Shown here in pieces: positions 10,452 through 22,271 of a stretch of DNA of 64,000 nucleotides (within the stretch, counting starts at the first letter, position 1; each line of letters begins with the position of its first letter). The notes under the pieces were generated by a model. The model was not told where the DNA came from and made no database searches. It saw only the letters and a list, made by a program, of their open reading frames with translations. Both the position numbers and the translations under genes were made by a program. The stretch comes from Oegoconia quadripuncta (lineage: Eukaryota > Arthropoda > Insecta > Lepidoptera > Autostichidae): the NCBI GenBank assembly GCA_949316235.1, contig OX438743.1:38223242-38287241 (forward strand). The letters are read 5' to 3'.

Positions 10452-11632
10452 GGGCCTCAATTCTACTAAATACATGATGATTCAATGACAAGTCAACGGG
10501 ACGTCAGAACGTCAAACGGTAGTCTAATGTTCTATGAAAGACCATAGATAGACCAATGATCTACCAATCAACCAAATAGGTAGTCTATTAAAATCAATGG
10601 CAAATTACTTGTTGTCAAATTGGTATGCTACTCCTTATTTGACGTTTCATACGATCATGATTGTACCAATGATTGACAGATGTGGTGTCACTTTACAAAA
10701 GTAGCCTAGAAAACAAAATTGTTCATCTGGCGCTCCCGACTTCTTATAAATTCACGTGAATTTCTCAGATTATAGTGTTGGCGTCTTAGATTAATGATTG
10801 GTCTCCGCGCCGCTACGACTAGATACCGCACTATGAAGAAAAAACAGGTTCCTGAATGCGGCAACTCAATATTGTAGTGTGTAGATTTTACTTACATGTG
10901 ATACCAGTATCTTTCTTGTTTATTGTATATAAACTCTTTTGGAAATAAACAATTTTATCAATCAAAATTCTATGATGGAACTTGACAAAATTAATGGCTG
11001 TATGGAATAACTTCTTTTGCCTTACCCGAAAGTGAAAACAACAAAATGGAAGATCTATCTTTAATCATATAAGGCTTTTTGGCGGGAACTCGGCGAGTGA
11101 TGTAGCATTTTTCTTTATAAGTCTTATAATTTGTGCATTCTAACTTTTGAAGCTTAATAATGGCAGAATATTGTGCAGCAAACGTTAGTGACGGTGTACA
11201 AGTGAAGGGAAGTGTAAATTAAAGTGCGTAACGGAGCTTTCGGGTTTCCACAATAAGCCGCCAAAATCTTTTGTAAAGCATTCTGCCACTTTACTCAAGA
11301 ATGACTTGACCGTGACTAGACTCTGTATACGCCAAGTATACGACGAATTACTTGTTTTGACTGAGACTGACTTACAAACTGAAGAAATAAGAGAAATAAG
11401 ACATGGCTGTTATGGGCTAGATCCCTTTGCCTTCTCCTAAAGGAGAGAATGAAACCAAAAAAAAAAAAAAAAATTTAATCATATAATTGTCATCCAGTTG
11501 TCATCCAGTTGTCATCCAGTCATGAAACCGACAAACTTGAGTAGGCTACCAATTTTCTCTGATCGTTCGTAGGTATTGTTGCTGTATGACATCTGTCGGG
11601 TGATTTTTATTAATATAGTAGAATTGAGGCCC
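10452..11632. mobile_element. TIR-bearing non-autonomous DNA element (about 1.2 kb)
   Basis: A perfect 17-bp inverted repeat (GGGCCTCAATTCTACTA at 10452-10468 and its complement at 11616-11632) bounds the segment. About 300 bp of the interior recur inverted at 32594-32889. An ATG near 11160 opens only a short frame before stops. I see no clear target duplication, so the superfamily is open. A poly-A run (about 11459) and an 11-bp triplet repeat (TTGTCATCCAG, about 11486-11520) lie inside. Confidence 0.65.
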
Positions 11633-11888
11633 TGGTTGTTTGTGTCGTGAAATATGTTTAAATAAATTTTTCGTTCTTCCTTTCAAATGATACCAAGAGC
11701 ACCTTGGGAGAGGCTTATCATGTCAAGAATTTATAAATATATAACAACCAATTATAGAATTATAAGATAAGGCGGTCTGTAGGTAGGTCAGGATAAATCA
11801 TTGCCTAATACAGCAAAAGTTCTAACTCAACACTTAAACGGCCATGTTATAATCACGGTCTAATTCAAATAAATATCACTCTGTACAG

Positions 11889-12100
11889 TTTAATTAGCCG
11901 CCAAAGTTTCCCGGCTTCTGCTCCGGACCGCAACGCCCCCCCAATATGGACCATAATTCACGGGGATCGGTCCCCGGTGCCCCATAGGCCACAGTTGAAT
12001 TCCTGTGGTTGCGACGTGTGATCACGCCACCCACCCGCAATGGGTGAGTCAAATTGTAATTTGTAATCGTAAGCTCAGGGCGCTGATGGGTCAGCATGAA
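11889..12100 (-). other. GC-rich segment with short open frame, unidentified
   Basis: This patch is clearly richer in GC than its surroundings. The minus frame contains ELWSILGGRCGPEQKPGNFG, which I do not recognise with certainty. It may be a LINE ORF1 scrap. Confidence 0.2.
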
Positions 12101-12118
12101 GACTGATTTTTATAAATA

Positions 12119-12231
12119 AACTAGCTTTTCGCTGCTGGTTCGCCTACTTGGCAGGAGGTACTCAGTTTATCGGGACAAAAAACATCCTATGTCTTCATAC
12201 AGGGTATATTCTACCTATATACCAATTTTGC
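12119..12231 (-). mobile_element. Helitron-like fragment
   Basis: The minus strand ends at AGCTAGTTTA after GGCGAACCAGCAGCGAAA, with the TATATAGGTAGAATATACCC motif shared with 19060-19085. It directly abuts a truncated MITE-1. Confidence 0.5.
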
Positions 12232-12428
12232 ACATGAAAAGAGCTCTGTTCAATTATTTTTTATTATGTGATTTAGCCCAGAAATTAAAAAATATTTCAT
12301 GTGAAACCTTGAAATAATATTCAATTTTCCAAATAAAAAACAAGTTTGGATATAGCTTTGAAAATCGCAGGAATCGGTACATATGATTAACGAAGAAAAA
12401 AACTCCAATTTCATAGGTAAAGACCCAA
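12232..12428 (+). mobile_element. MITE-1 copy, 5'-truncated
   Basis: From CACATGAAAAGAGCTCTGTT to TTCATAGGTAAAGACCCAA it matches the second half of the MITE-1 copy at 16768-17162. The first half is replaced by the Helitron-like piece. Confidence 0.75.
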
Positions 12429-12810
12429 CATTATTTAGATTTATGTATGTTTATCAATTATCTAGTATCCTTGCTTAGTTTGGGACTAGGATTGGTGTAA
12501 GTGACCGAAATATTTATTTTATATCATCATCTTATTTAAGAGCCATGCTCTTGTCGATGGAGCTTTTTCCATATCTCTCTGCTCTCATTTATTTTATATC
12601 GGTATAAAAAATTTGTACATTTAAAAAAATTGTGAAAGAAATGGGCGACTCATCCAATAGAAGCCCTTCGGAAAACAATAGGCAGATTAATCTCCATTTT
12701 ATTTATCATCTTAGACATATAATCTGGCTTATGGATTTTATATCATAGTAGTCAGGATTAAGGACTTAATTTGAATTTTTTTTTGTGTGCACGACCGGTT
12801 CGTACTTGAC

Positions 12811-13735
12811 GGTGTTGTGTGTGTTTCCAGTCTTTATCCTGATGTATCTCAGTAATATAACGACGACCTGTTTGGTGTAGTGGTTAGCAACTCTGACCAC
12901 TATACCAAAAAGTTGCGGGTTCGACTCCCGCTAGGGGCATATGTTTGTGTGATGAATACGGACATGTGTACCTGAGTTATGGATGTTGGTTGCACTGGTA
13001 ATGTTTCTAAGATTTCTGCTACATTAAGCAAAAAAATGTACCTTATTTTGAGTTTTTAATCAAACGAGGTTAAATTTTCTTTCACGGATACAACTTACAT
13101 ACCTATTTACACATAACGATATTTTGAAAATTTTGAAAACTCTCGAGAAAACAAATCGCGGGTTTGAATCCCGCTAGGGGCATATGTTTGTATAATGAAT
13201 ACGGACATGTGTACCCGGGTTATGGATGTTTTTCATTTATATATGTATTTATTTACAAAAAAAAAATGTAGGTATTTGTGTAGTGTATCAACCATCTGGT
13301 AGCCACAACACAAGCCTAGTTGCTTAGTGTGGAACTAGATGGCGCTGTCTGTATATGTTCAAGGATATTTTATATTTTTTTATATATTTTATATAATAAT
13401 AATAATGAATATCCTTAGACATACACACAGCGCCACCTAGTTCCACAGTAAGCAACTATAAGCTTGTGTTGTGGATACCAGATGGTTGATATACTACATA
13501 AATACATTTTTTTTTGTAAATAAATACCTATTATATATTAAATGAAAACATCCATAACTCAGGTACACATGTCCGTATTCATGAACACAAACATATGCCC
13601 CTAGCGGGATTCGAACCCGCAACCTTTTGGTATAGTGGTCAGAGTTGCTAACCACTATACCAAACAGGTCGTCGTTATATTACTGAGATACATCAGGATA
13701 AAGACTGGAAACACACACAACTCCGTCAAACTTTC
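12811..13735. repeat. Inverted SINE-A cluster forming a long imperfect palindrome
   Basis: A plus-strand SINE-A head (about 12861-13000) and a second plus copy (about 13157-13375) face a minus copy (about 13384-13680). Homology between the arms extends past the SINE into flanking sequence (GTTTCCAGTCTTTATCCTGA at about 12831 and its complement at about 13692-13711). Shared flank on both arms points to an inverted duplication and not to two independent insertions. Confidence 0.7.
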
Positions 13736-14239
13736 CGATCAACCCTTGAATATATCCTTCCTATATTTATGATCTGAGATTGAATTTCAGTTTATGCATC
13801 AATGTAATCAATATTTTGAATGTAACCTATGCATATTCTTAATAAAACTGGTGCATCTGTTGCATATTTCATGTACCACTCTATTCACATTCACTGCCGG
13901 CACGATCCAGCCCTCAAACTTCATAAAAATATACTACCTACTTATGCATGGTTGTCCGTCGTAGCCAACAGGGCTGGCTACGAGTATGTGTAACTTTTAT
14001 ATAAATGTAGCCTTAATTGTCGTAAACATGGATTCTTTTACCACAGTAATGTGTTCACAGCTTCGCTGGAGATGCAGAATGGTCAAGACGTTGACCACGT
14101 CACGTCAGATGGCTCTATTATAAAACAATAATCAAATTACTGGCCCCAATCCGAAAGATAGTGACGATATTTTGCTTGACCAATTCCAATGAATTTCACA
14201 TGATCATCATCAAGAAATAAAATATCGATACTCGATTTC

Positions 14240-14465
14240 TGCTAACCACCTTGTGTGCTCACCCGGAATTCCCAATTTGTTTGGGGGAGTAGCTATCTTA
14301 TCTCAAACATCCGGAATACAATAAATGCAGACTATGATATTAACCGCCTCCAGACTCCTCCCACTGCAGCTCCTATAAGCCCTGGCTTATAGGAGCTGTT
14401 GCTCCTGGCTGTTGATCCTGATCAACAGCCGTACCTACTCTACACGGCGGCGCTTACTGAAGGTA
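14240..14465 (+). repeat. SINE-B fragment plus compound palindromic repeat
   Basis: 14240-14345 has the SINE-B body motif (TTTGGGGGAGTAGCTATCTT). The next part, from CCGCCTCCAGACTCC, resembles the 65-bp insertion at 3990-4054. It contains an almost loop-free inverted repeat at 14367-14398. Confidence 0.5.
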
Positions 14466-15593
14466 GACGGTGCCTTACGGGATCTGTATTGCTGTCTTGG
14501 GCCCTAGACTAATAGACATGATACACCTCGGAGACAGCGCCGCAACGCACTGAGTGGAAGAAAAAGGCTACCGCGAATAATAATGCCAATAGTAATCGTG
14601 GCAAAATTTCCTAAAGGCTTGAAAATTATGTCGGCTCGCCACTAAATCGGTATAGAATGATGGTTAAACGATGATACTTGATCCAGATCATAAGACCAGC
14701 GCGGGCAATTCCACAGAATATGATGGACAGTTTACTCCGTACCTATGTCCACATTCATCCATAGAGAAAAGCTTAACTTTGAAATTGTCATGACATGGTG
14801 GTAGTGTGTGTGTGTGTGCTCCAACTTTTAAGCTTTACCACCCATCAAACCGAGAATAGCCGCCTACTTACATCAGAACAGAAATACAAAATGAAATGAT
14901 AATGGATAACTATGGATAATGGAACGGACTACTTCAATCAAAGTTTCAATAGAATAACTTAAAGTATGGGAGGTATTAATAGCTTTTGGTTATAGAAGGA
15001 TTTCCCAAATTAAATTATGTAGTATATCTAGGTAGGAGTAGAGTTCTAGCACTGCCAAGTGCCAATAAACTTCGAGATTGCCTCCAGGTTAAACTTTACT
15101 GTACTTATAGGTACGGAACTACCTACTCCGGTATAATTTTAAAGCTCCTTCATAGCGAATGTTAATAATTTTGTCAGTCTTTAGACAGAACAGTGAACGT
15201 AAAATTGTTGTGAATTAAAAAATGTGACCCATTTGCATTTTAGTTGCAATGTAAAAGATTGTTACATTTGGTAGAAATATTAGCATTGTGAACTTAGCTT
15301 AAATAACTGTAACTAGCAAATTTACGTCAGCCTCATTTTCTATTGCATTTATCTGTCAGTCAGTCCAAGCTATTATACCGCTTCGGAAAGGGAAATCATC
15401 TGTGGGACAAGAAGCGGTACAAGAAACCACAGCATCATTCTTATTTTTTAATTTTTTTCAAAAGGAAGTTATATCTACGACAAATAAACTCATTACCAAG
15501 GTGTTTGTTATTCAGGTAGTCCTAAAAGTCCCATAAATGATATATGAACTTTGTTTAGTCTGAACATAGGGATAGCCAATTTGTCCATATATC
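14466..15593. other. Stretch without recognised gene
   Basis: A (TG)n run is at about 14797-14815. Otherwise I can support no gene or named repeat. Confidence 0.35.
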
Positions 15594-16110
15594 TCAAATT
15601 TGAGTTATGGTATTCACTGTTTTTTGGGAATTTTTTCGTACATACATAATTTTCTCGTAAATGAATTGTGAAAGAACACTCAAAATATTAATTTCTTTGC
15701 ATTTGTCCCGAAGAGAGTCATATCGCCCTCTTACAAAGGTTATTAAAGCGTATGCAGTGTCCCATAAATGATTTAATCTTTGTTTTATATAATCTTTATT
15801 AACTTTAGGGACCTTCCTTCTAGACATGACAGTCTCATCGTACCCTGACCAAGATTCACTGATGAGAAAATACAAATATATTATACAATAATCTGGCCGC
15901 TATACTCATCCAGGTTTACCCAAAATTTATTGAGCCAAACCTACATCGTATTGACTCAGCTTTAATGGTCTCATCAGTGTATCTCTTTAATTTCGTTTCT
16001 AGCACACTTCATCAACAAGTGTTGGGCATCTTCAACTACTCCCTGATGAAAAGAACTGATAGTCCTAACTGTGAAGTCTGTATACTGTGTAAAATTGTTT
16101 GATGGATAGT
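15594..16110 (-). mobile_element. LINE 3' fragment (minus strand)
   Basis: The minus strand reads, with frame breaks, a Cys/His motif (CEVC-like ... VEDAQHLLMKC, about 15999-16075) and then ESWSGYDETVMSRRKVPKVN (about 15800-15860). The same fragment lies at 58858-59150 as TPNCEVCGVVEDVQHLLMEC. This is a non-LTR retrotransposon C-terminal region; the clade is uncertain (I or Jockey type). Confidence 0.6.
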
Positions 16111-16131
16111 GACGGGAGCGTAGTCTAACAG

Positions 16132-16484
16132 CTAACCGCCGCCTCCGTGGCTCAATGTAAACAACATTGAGTTTACGATTCGGAGGTCGCGGGTTCGATC
16201 CCCAGCGGGGTACATGTTTAAGTACTCGGTTTGGTTGGTGGTAGGGCATTTTAAATGTCCGCCTGGCTAGCTACCACCATCTTATCTAAATCTGCCGCCA
16301 AGCAGCAATGTTAATAGCATTGTCGTGTTCCGGTTGTCAGAGATAAGATAGCCAGTCCCCCAAATGTGTTGGGGTTTCCGGGTCAGTACGCTTCCATCTT
16401 CGACCTCATCTTCACTTAACACCAGGTGTGATTGAGGTCAAGTACCAACCCGTTATGCATAAAAAAAAAAAAAAAAAAAAAAAA
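16132..16484 (+). mobile_element. SINE-B, full length with poly-A tail
   Basis: The best complete copy: tRNA-like head with GGTTCGATCCCCAGCGGGGT, body, the GTGTGATTGAGGTCAAGTAC motif and a run of about 24 A. The long clean tail suggests a fairly recent insertion. Confidence 0.9.
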
Positions 16485-16767
16485 CAATTAATCGCCTACT
16501 TAGCTTATCTTCATCAAACCAAGGTACCCGAAGAGTGTGACCCTGGATAGTTCTATAAGAAATACCATTTTCTAATGAACGACAATCAAAATATTCCTTT
16601 CAATTTGAATAACTAACATCTTAAAATTTTGGGAGAAATGATTTAGTCTGAGCAAAATTGTTCTTATATTCCATTACTCAATATACGTGTATAGTGCAAG
16701 TATTCTTGTTGTATCTTGTATATAAACGAGTTACATAATAGTAAACACTATGCGAACACAGCAAGTA

Positions 16768-17162
16768 TTAGGTCCTTACCTATGAAATTGGCGTTTTGTA
16801 TGAAGAATTTCATTAAGACTGTTTTCTCTATACAAACATTTTTGATTTTATTTTGGGAACGACAAATCCAAATTTAGCTAAACTTTGTGTGTATTATCGG
16901 TTAACATTAAGTTAAGTATAGGCAGCGTTAATTTTTAAAAGTAATCGCTTTATATAAGTTTCAGCGAATCTAAGAAATGATTGTGGGAAGCACATGAAAA
17001 GAGTTCTGTTCAAATTTTTTTTTTAAAGAAATTAAAAACATTTCATATGAAACCTTGAAGTAATATTCCATTTTCCAAATAAAAAACAAATTCGAAAATC
17101 GCAGGAATTAGTACGTATGATTAACGAAGAAAAAAACTCCAATTTCATAGGTAAAGACCCAA
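16768..17162 (+). mobile_element. MITE-1, complete (395 bp, mariner ends)
   Basis: The left end TTAGGTCCTTACCTATGAAA is nearly that of the mariner at 224. The right end is a variant (AATTTCATAGGTAAAGACCC, AA). TA flanks both ends (16766-16767 and 17163-17164). The interior has no frame. Confidence 0.85.
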
Positions 17163-17498
17163 TATATGATTATTTAAAAAAGAATACTGATGTACCAACC
17201 CTACTCATTTCACTAAGGAGATGATCGTAAAGCCACACACCAAACTAGATCCATATGTCACACAGCGTGCAAATATAAAAGTTTAGCTTTTCAAAAAAAA
17301 GACTAGATTTTTCAGAGCCATGCACTGCACCGGGGCGTTTCGCTAAAGTCTGTAACAAACTACCACGCACGGCTATGTTTCCACTTCTTATAAATAATGT
17401 TTTATGATTCATCATGAATTTTACCTGTTGTTGTTGTTGTTGAAAATTATGTACCTGTTAAATGTAAAAATCATTTGTGTCAAAAACAGACCGTTTAA

Positions 17499-17557
17499 CC
17501 GCCTCCGTGGCTCAATGTGAACAACATAGGGTTTACGCATCGAAGGTCGCGGGTTCA
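17499..17557 (+). mobile_element. SINE-B head fragment
   Basis: ACCGCCTCCGTGGCTCAATG through GGTCGCGGGTTC. The body is missing. Confidence 0.6.
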
Positions 17558-17740
17558 TACATACATATACTCGAAAAACATTACTCTTCCTTCCTGGAGC
17601 AGTCGAGTAAAAGGACTTGACTTATAATATCGGTATACACGTATTTAGAAATATGTGTACCATCTAAGAATTTCCTTTTGCTCCAAATATCATCCGGTGA
17701 TTTTTCCCGAATAAGTGTCGATAATTTGATTTTTGACAAT

Positions 17741-17870
17741 ACTTAATAGTATTTTAGTTTTAAAGTAGTACTGTCTCTTTCTGCCTGGAACAGTACGATG
17801 CGACGGCACCACTCCAAAACTGGTTTTAGTTTAGTTTAGTGTAGTTGGTGTACATCCGAATCGACACCTA
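17741..17870 (-). mobile_element. MITE-3, one-ended copy
   Basis: It shares the interior (GATGCGACGGCACCACTCCA) and one terminal repeat (TACATCCGAATCGACACC) with the complete copy at 28584-28734. The other terminus is lost. Confidence 0.65.
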
Positions 17871-17882
17871 TGGCTCGAAAAG

Positions 17883-18165
17883 AAGAAGAAGCAACTAGGC
17901 TTGTGTTATGGATACCAGTTGGTTGATATACTACACAAATACATATTTTTATGTAAATAAATACATGTATGGCAAAAATGATAATGACCTAAAGTAATTT
18001 GGCCTAAAAAGCAGCAACGTCGATGGCTCTTTGGTTTAAGGCTCAAACAGTTCCTACTCCGTGCAAGAAACTGGCGAGGCAGTGCACAGTTGCTTTAGTG
18101 TGGACCTAAATGACGCTGTGTGTATGTCCAAGGATATTTATTTATTTATTATTCACCGTATTATA
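17883..18165. repeat. SINE-A body fragments
   Basis: 17883-17965 is a reverse body piece (AGGCTTGTGTTATGGATACC, AGTTGGTTGATA). 18085-18165 is a forward tail piece (ACGCTGTGTGTATGTCCAAG, GATATTTATT). The 120 bp between them are unrelated. Confidence 0.55.
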
Positions 18166-18235
18166 TTCAAAAACATCCTTTGTTATCTGGTCGATTAAAG
18201 TTTACATGAAAACAATATTATTATATTTTATAGTG

Positions 18236-18457
18236 ACGACCGATTGGTGTAGTGGATAGTGACCCTATCAGCGAAACCAACGGTTGCGGGTTCGAATCCC
18301 GCGAGGGGTAAATGTTTGTGTGATGAATACGAATATTTATTCGCGAGTCTTGGATGTTTATATAAAGATTTATGTATGTTTATCCGTTATCTAGTATTTT
18401 ACAACGGACTTTCGGGACTAGATGATTGGTGTAGGTGTCCGAAATATTTATTATTAT
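18236..18457 (+). mobile_element. SINE-A' (subfamily with CGATTGGTGTAGTGGATAGT head)
   Basis: The head is GACGACCGATTGGTGTAGTG with B box GGTTCGAATCCCGCGAGGGG. The body differs from SINE-A after the GGATGTTTATATAAA motif and ends near GTCCGAAATATTTATT. Copies lie at 31662-31897, 47541-47680 and 49285-49517. Confidence 0.85.
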
Positions 18458-18814
18458 TATAGTATAAAATGATGTTCTTGTCCTAATTTCTCATTAAACA
18501 TAATTTTGTATGCTCGTATTTAAGTAAAGTACCTACTTAAATCCCTTGGAATTAATAGCTAAGTGTTTCCTTGATGTTGGTAGCCGCACCTGTTTCACTG
18601 GAATATTAAATGCTCAGGTACTGACGGCAGTTCAGGGTGGTTTCTTCATGAATATAAGAATGAGGTCACTTAAATATTCTAGTTCAACTCGAACTCAAAC
18701 GTTTATTAATGTTCCATATATTATCAAACATGGCAAAATGGAACGGATGTGAATCTGCCCCTCTGTCGCCGCTATTTATTTTAGAATGATTTTAATGTTG
18801 ACTATATATCTGAC

Positions 18815-19205
18815 TAATATTATAAATGCGGTTGTCAGAGATAAGATAGCCAGTTCCCCAAATATTTGGGTTTATCTTCACCTCGGCCTCGGCGGCCTCA
18901 TCTTCACTTAACTTAACATCAGATGTGATTGAGTACGTTAGTACTATATTAATTCTGAGATTGAGGTCAAGTGCTGACATAAAAAATGCGAAACTTTGGA
19001 TGTTTGCTTGTTTGTTTATTTGTTGCTCACCGAAACGGATGAACGGTTTTTTTTATAAAATTTGTATATAGGTAGAATATACCCTGGATTAAGATATAGG
19101 TTACTTTTTATCTTGATAAAGTGAGTGGTTCCCGCGGGATAAACACACTAAACTTAACCGCAATAAAGCTATTCCACGCAGGCGAAGCCGCGGCCGGAAA
19201 GCTAG
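18815..19205 (+). mobile_element. Helitron-like element split by truncated SINE-B
   Basis: The left end CTGACTAATATTATAAATGCG is separated by a SINE-B body (18831-18987) from the rest, which begins AAATGCGAAACTTTGG and ends GGCCGGAAAGCTAG. AAATGCG on both sides of the SINE is the target duplication. No protein coding. Confidence 0.75.
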
Positions 19206-20100
19206 AAGAAAATTTAATGAGACACTTAGTTAAAAAGATATATTAGGATTACGAGGGGATTTATTATGGAAAATTAAAAATTTTTAAAGTTATCGTAAGT
19301 CTATCAAGTTTATTGAAACACGGTTTCAATCATACATATTGCATTAATTTATAACTAAGGAAACTTTAGTGTACCTACATCTATATATACATAATGATTG
19401 TTGTGACTTTGTTATTAGAGCAATAAAAAGCATTTGTATTTGTATTTATTTATTAACATTGGTAACAGTAATGTTATACTTTGTGTGAAACTTTATTGAT
19501 ACATTCTCGAAAAAAATGCTTTAATTTGTTCTCGTATCGCTTATAGAAATTTAGGAAAAACATCATGAGAATTGTAAGAAGAGGAAAATGATAATCACAA
19601 ATTATTACTTATTGTTTCTCATACAATGTAAGCAGATAAGTAATGACCTTATAAAAGCATTCAGTTCCAAATATAAGGTTTCCCTTGAAAGATACTGACA
19701 TCTGAACTAGGAAATAAACATGTTTTTCAGATGTATAAGCTCTCTTCCATTTTGATACTTTGGATAATTTTTTTACAAAGAAAACTACAAGGTTTTTTAC
19801 CTTATATATATTCTATGGGCAAAGTCTATTTTATTCTGACGATCGATGAAATGACCTGCTCGGCATACCCTTATCAACAATTCGTGGTATTGCCTATCCA
19901 TTGATTCTCTGTGTAACGTTCTTTTGGCGAACCGTGCTATGAACAGTGATTTGTATATAGAACTGCATAGGTATCGTTCAAGGGTACCGAGCTCTTGAGA
20001 CCAGAGATGAGCAGAAATAATTACGATTGCCAAAGTTCGGAAGTAATTGAATTGATAACGATCTATTAGGGCTGTAGTAAAACAACTGATAATGTAAACC
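19206..20100. other. Stretch without recognised gene
   Basis: A LINE-like tail (AGCAATAAAAAGCATTTGTA, then TTTGTATTTATT) is at about 19420-19450. An open frame on the minus strand at 19797-20105 has no recognisable domain. Confidence 0.35.
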
Positions 20101-20504
20101 ACCAAAGGTATAAACGGAGGTCGCGGGTTCCTAGCTAGCCACCACCATCTTATCTAATTCTGTAGCAGCAAGCACAAACACTGCCTGATTTAGAGTTCTA
20201 ACAGCCTGAGGCTATGTATAGGTATGTGCCTGTGCCTACCCAGCCCACGAATATACTCTCAGTCACATAAAATCTTTTGCATTTATTATAATTAGATTTT
20301 TTTATAATTCTTAATTAAAAATAGGAAAGTCCTCTGTTTACTGGTACGAGTATATGCGTCGCGCGATTGTGGAACGGGGGCAATTTTAACATAGTGGTGC
20401 TTGCTAAGGCAAGCTAAACGCCCCCTCGGTCCTAGCGCCCTAGGCTCTATCCTAATTAGCTTATGGGTAAATCAGGTCCTGAGCACAAATGCTGCTGCGC
20501 TGTT

Positions 20505-20628
20505 GTGTTCCGACTATTTGAGGTAAGATAAGCCAGTCCCCCAAAATAAATTGGAGGTTACGAATGAGAGCGCTTCCCCCTTCAGCATCAGGTGTAATTA
20601 AAGTCAAGTACTAATCCGTGCATAAAAT
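20505..20628 (+). mobile_element. SINE-B body fragment
   Basis: TTGTGTTCCGACTATTTGAG, then GATAAGCCAGTCCCCCAAA and TCAGGTGTAATTAAAGTCAA match the SINE-B 3' half. A short head scrap is near 20105-20160. Confidence 0.55.
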
Positions 20629-20751
20629 AAAAGCACGGTATATTTATTTTCCGAGAGGGCACTGTAATTTCGCGATATAATCTTCGAACAAGTTTTCTAA
20701 CTTTAACACCCTAAAACGGTATCTACTTATATGTTAATATTTAGTGTTGTG

Positions 20752-20995
20752 GGTTTCGGTACATAAAAAGAATAGAACCAACCCCTCTCTTCCCATTGGG
20801 TGTCGTAAAAGGTGACTAAGGGACTTTCCACCAAAAAACATCTATAGATTTGCACGTTTCAACGGCATCGATGGGCACACCTGTCACGTGTGCATTTCTG
20901 TATATTCGAAAGTTGAACCGTGGATGTTGTTTCAAATGTTTGGGATATCTCTGACCACCCCATTTGGGATAAAGGTCGTGACGTAATATATTTAT
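20752..20995 (+). repeat. Interspersed repeat family C, copy 2
   Basis: Carries AACCAACCCCTCTCTTCCCA, GTGTCGTAAAAGGTGACTAA, ATCTATAGATTTGCACGTTT and GATATCTCTGACCACCCCAT, in the same order as 56238-56520. Confidence 0.75.
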
Positions 20996-21324
20996 GTATG
21001 TAATATATTTAGTTTGGTGTAATATATAGCTTTGTATCGAAGTTAATTATGTAATGAATATACAATGCTTAACTTAAATGGTTACATTAAATTACATTGA
21101 AATCCAAAAAGTGATAGCCTATATACCTAACCACAGTTTACTTTGAATATAGCTTCATTAGAAACCACGCCGGAAATTGTGCTGTAGGTACAGTTGCGGA
21201 ATTTGAATTGTCAACAGTTGAAAAACAGTTTAATTTTGATGAGTAATGTACAAAATCGGGTGTCGTCGGATACATTCGTTGGTATACAGAAACAAAACTT
21301 GTCTAATATAACTACCGTTGTCAT

Positions 21325-21436
21325 AACGCCCTCGTGGCACACTCGCATTCGGTATTCGCATTCGATTAGCGAACTTAAGCAATGTCTGGCGCGATCAATC
21401 CTGGGATGGGTGACCACTAGTGACATTTTAAGACGA
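21325..21436 (+). mobile_element. 5S rRNA-derived SINE
   Basis: GATTAGCGAACTTAAGCAAT and GGGATGGGTGACCACTAGTG are clear 5S-like internal-control sequence. The upstream CCCTCGTGGCACACTCGCAT is shared with 28745-28895. The 3' end runs into TAAGACGAGTCAAATCGAA. Confidence 0.7.
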
Positions 21437-21699
21437 GTCAAATCGAATCAAATCAAAAATGTTTATTTCGTAGGATGAAAATTATCACTTGAAAACGTCA
21501 CATACTTTTCCCGTAGTCGGTCTCGTTGCTTTCAATTGAAGGAACAGGGGCGGCTTAAAAACAGACTGGTGGCCACTAATCTGACACACATCCACAAATT
21601 ATTACACCACCGTACAACATGATCTTTATAGAATACACGCTTATGGTTATTATCTCAAATTTTATATTGATACCCTCGCTTTCCCTCGCAGGGTACTAG

Positions 21700-21945
21700 C
21701 TAAAAATCAGTGTCTTACCGCTATAGGTGAGGATCCACATTGAGCGATGGCCCATTTGTGGCACAGATACACATTCAACTCTATTATAAATTGTAACAGT
21801 TGTACTTAATTTTTGTTTTTTATTTTTATTACTGTGAAATAAGGCTACATTTCGAAAGAATAACACTAAGCAGAATGATTGTTGCGGCGAATATTTTTGT
21901 ATGTGTTTCTGTAATATACAAATAAACGCTTTATCAATCAATCCG
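21700..21945 (+). repeat. Non-LTR element 3' end, copy a
   Basis: CTAAAAATCAGTGTCTTACC, then GCGATGGCCCATTTGTGG, TTACTGTGAAATAAGGCTAC and a TCAA-rich end. It contains the same final 110 bp as positions 1-115. Confidence 0.6.
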
Positions 21946-22066
21946 CACTGGGCTCGCGTGGTGGGTTTTGTCCCAAACCCTTTCCCAGTGAGAGGACGTG
22001 CCCCACAGTGGGGACGTGTAAAGCTGTTAATAATTATGTCATTTCGCCCCTAATATTTATTAGTGC

Positions 22067-22212
22067 TAAAAATCAGTGTCTTACCACTATGGGCGATGAC
22101 CCACACTAAGCGATGGCCCATTTGTGGTACAGAATACAACTGCATTATAAGTTGTAACCGTTGTAAGTATGATAGTTTTTATTTTATTTTTTAATTACTG
22201 TGAAATAAGACA
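22067..22212 (+). repeat. Non-LTR element 3' end, copy b
   Basis: It starts with the same CTAAAAATCAGTGTCTTACC and GCGATGGCCCATTTGTGG as 21700 but stops after TACTGTGAAATAAG. The two copies sit head to tail about 370 bp apart, separated by a GC-rich LINE-like end (about 21960-22030). Confidence 0.6.
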
Positions 22213-22271
22213 TGCTAGAATACACAAAGTGCCAAATAGTGTGTAAAAAAAATTGTGGCACTGTAGTTATT

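Noticed and set aside
12811..13735. CRISPR-like alternation of repeats
   Set aside because: Repeats are inverted SINE copies with different spacing, in a eukaryotic genome. There are no regular spacers.
19797..20105. 102-codon minus-strand frame
   Set aside because: No domain, signal peptide or splice sites that fit. Composition is like its surroundings.
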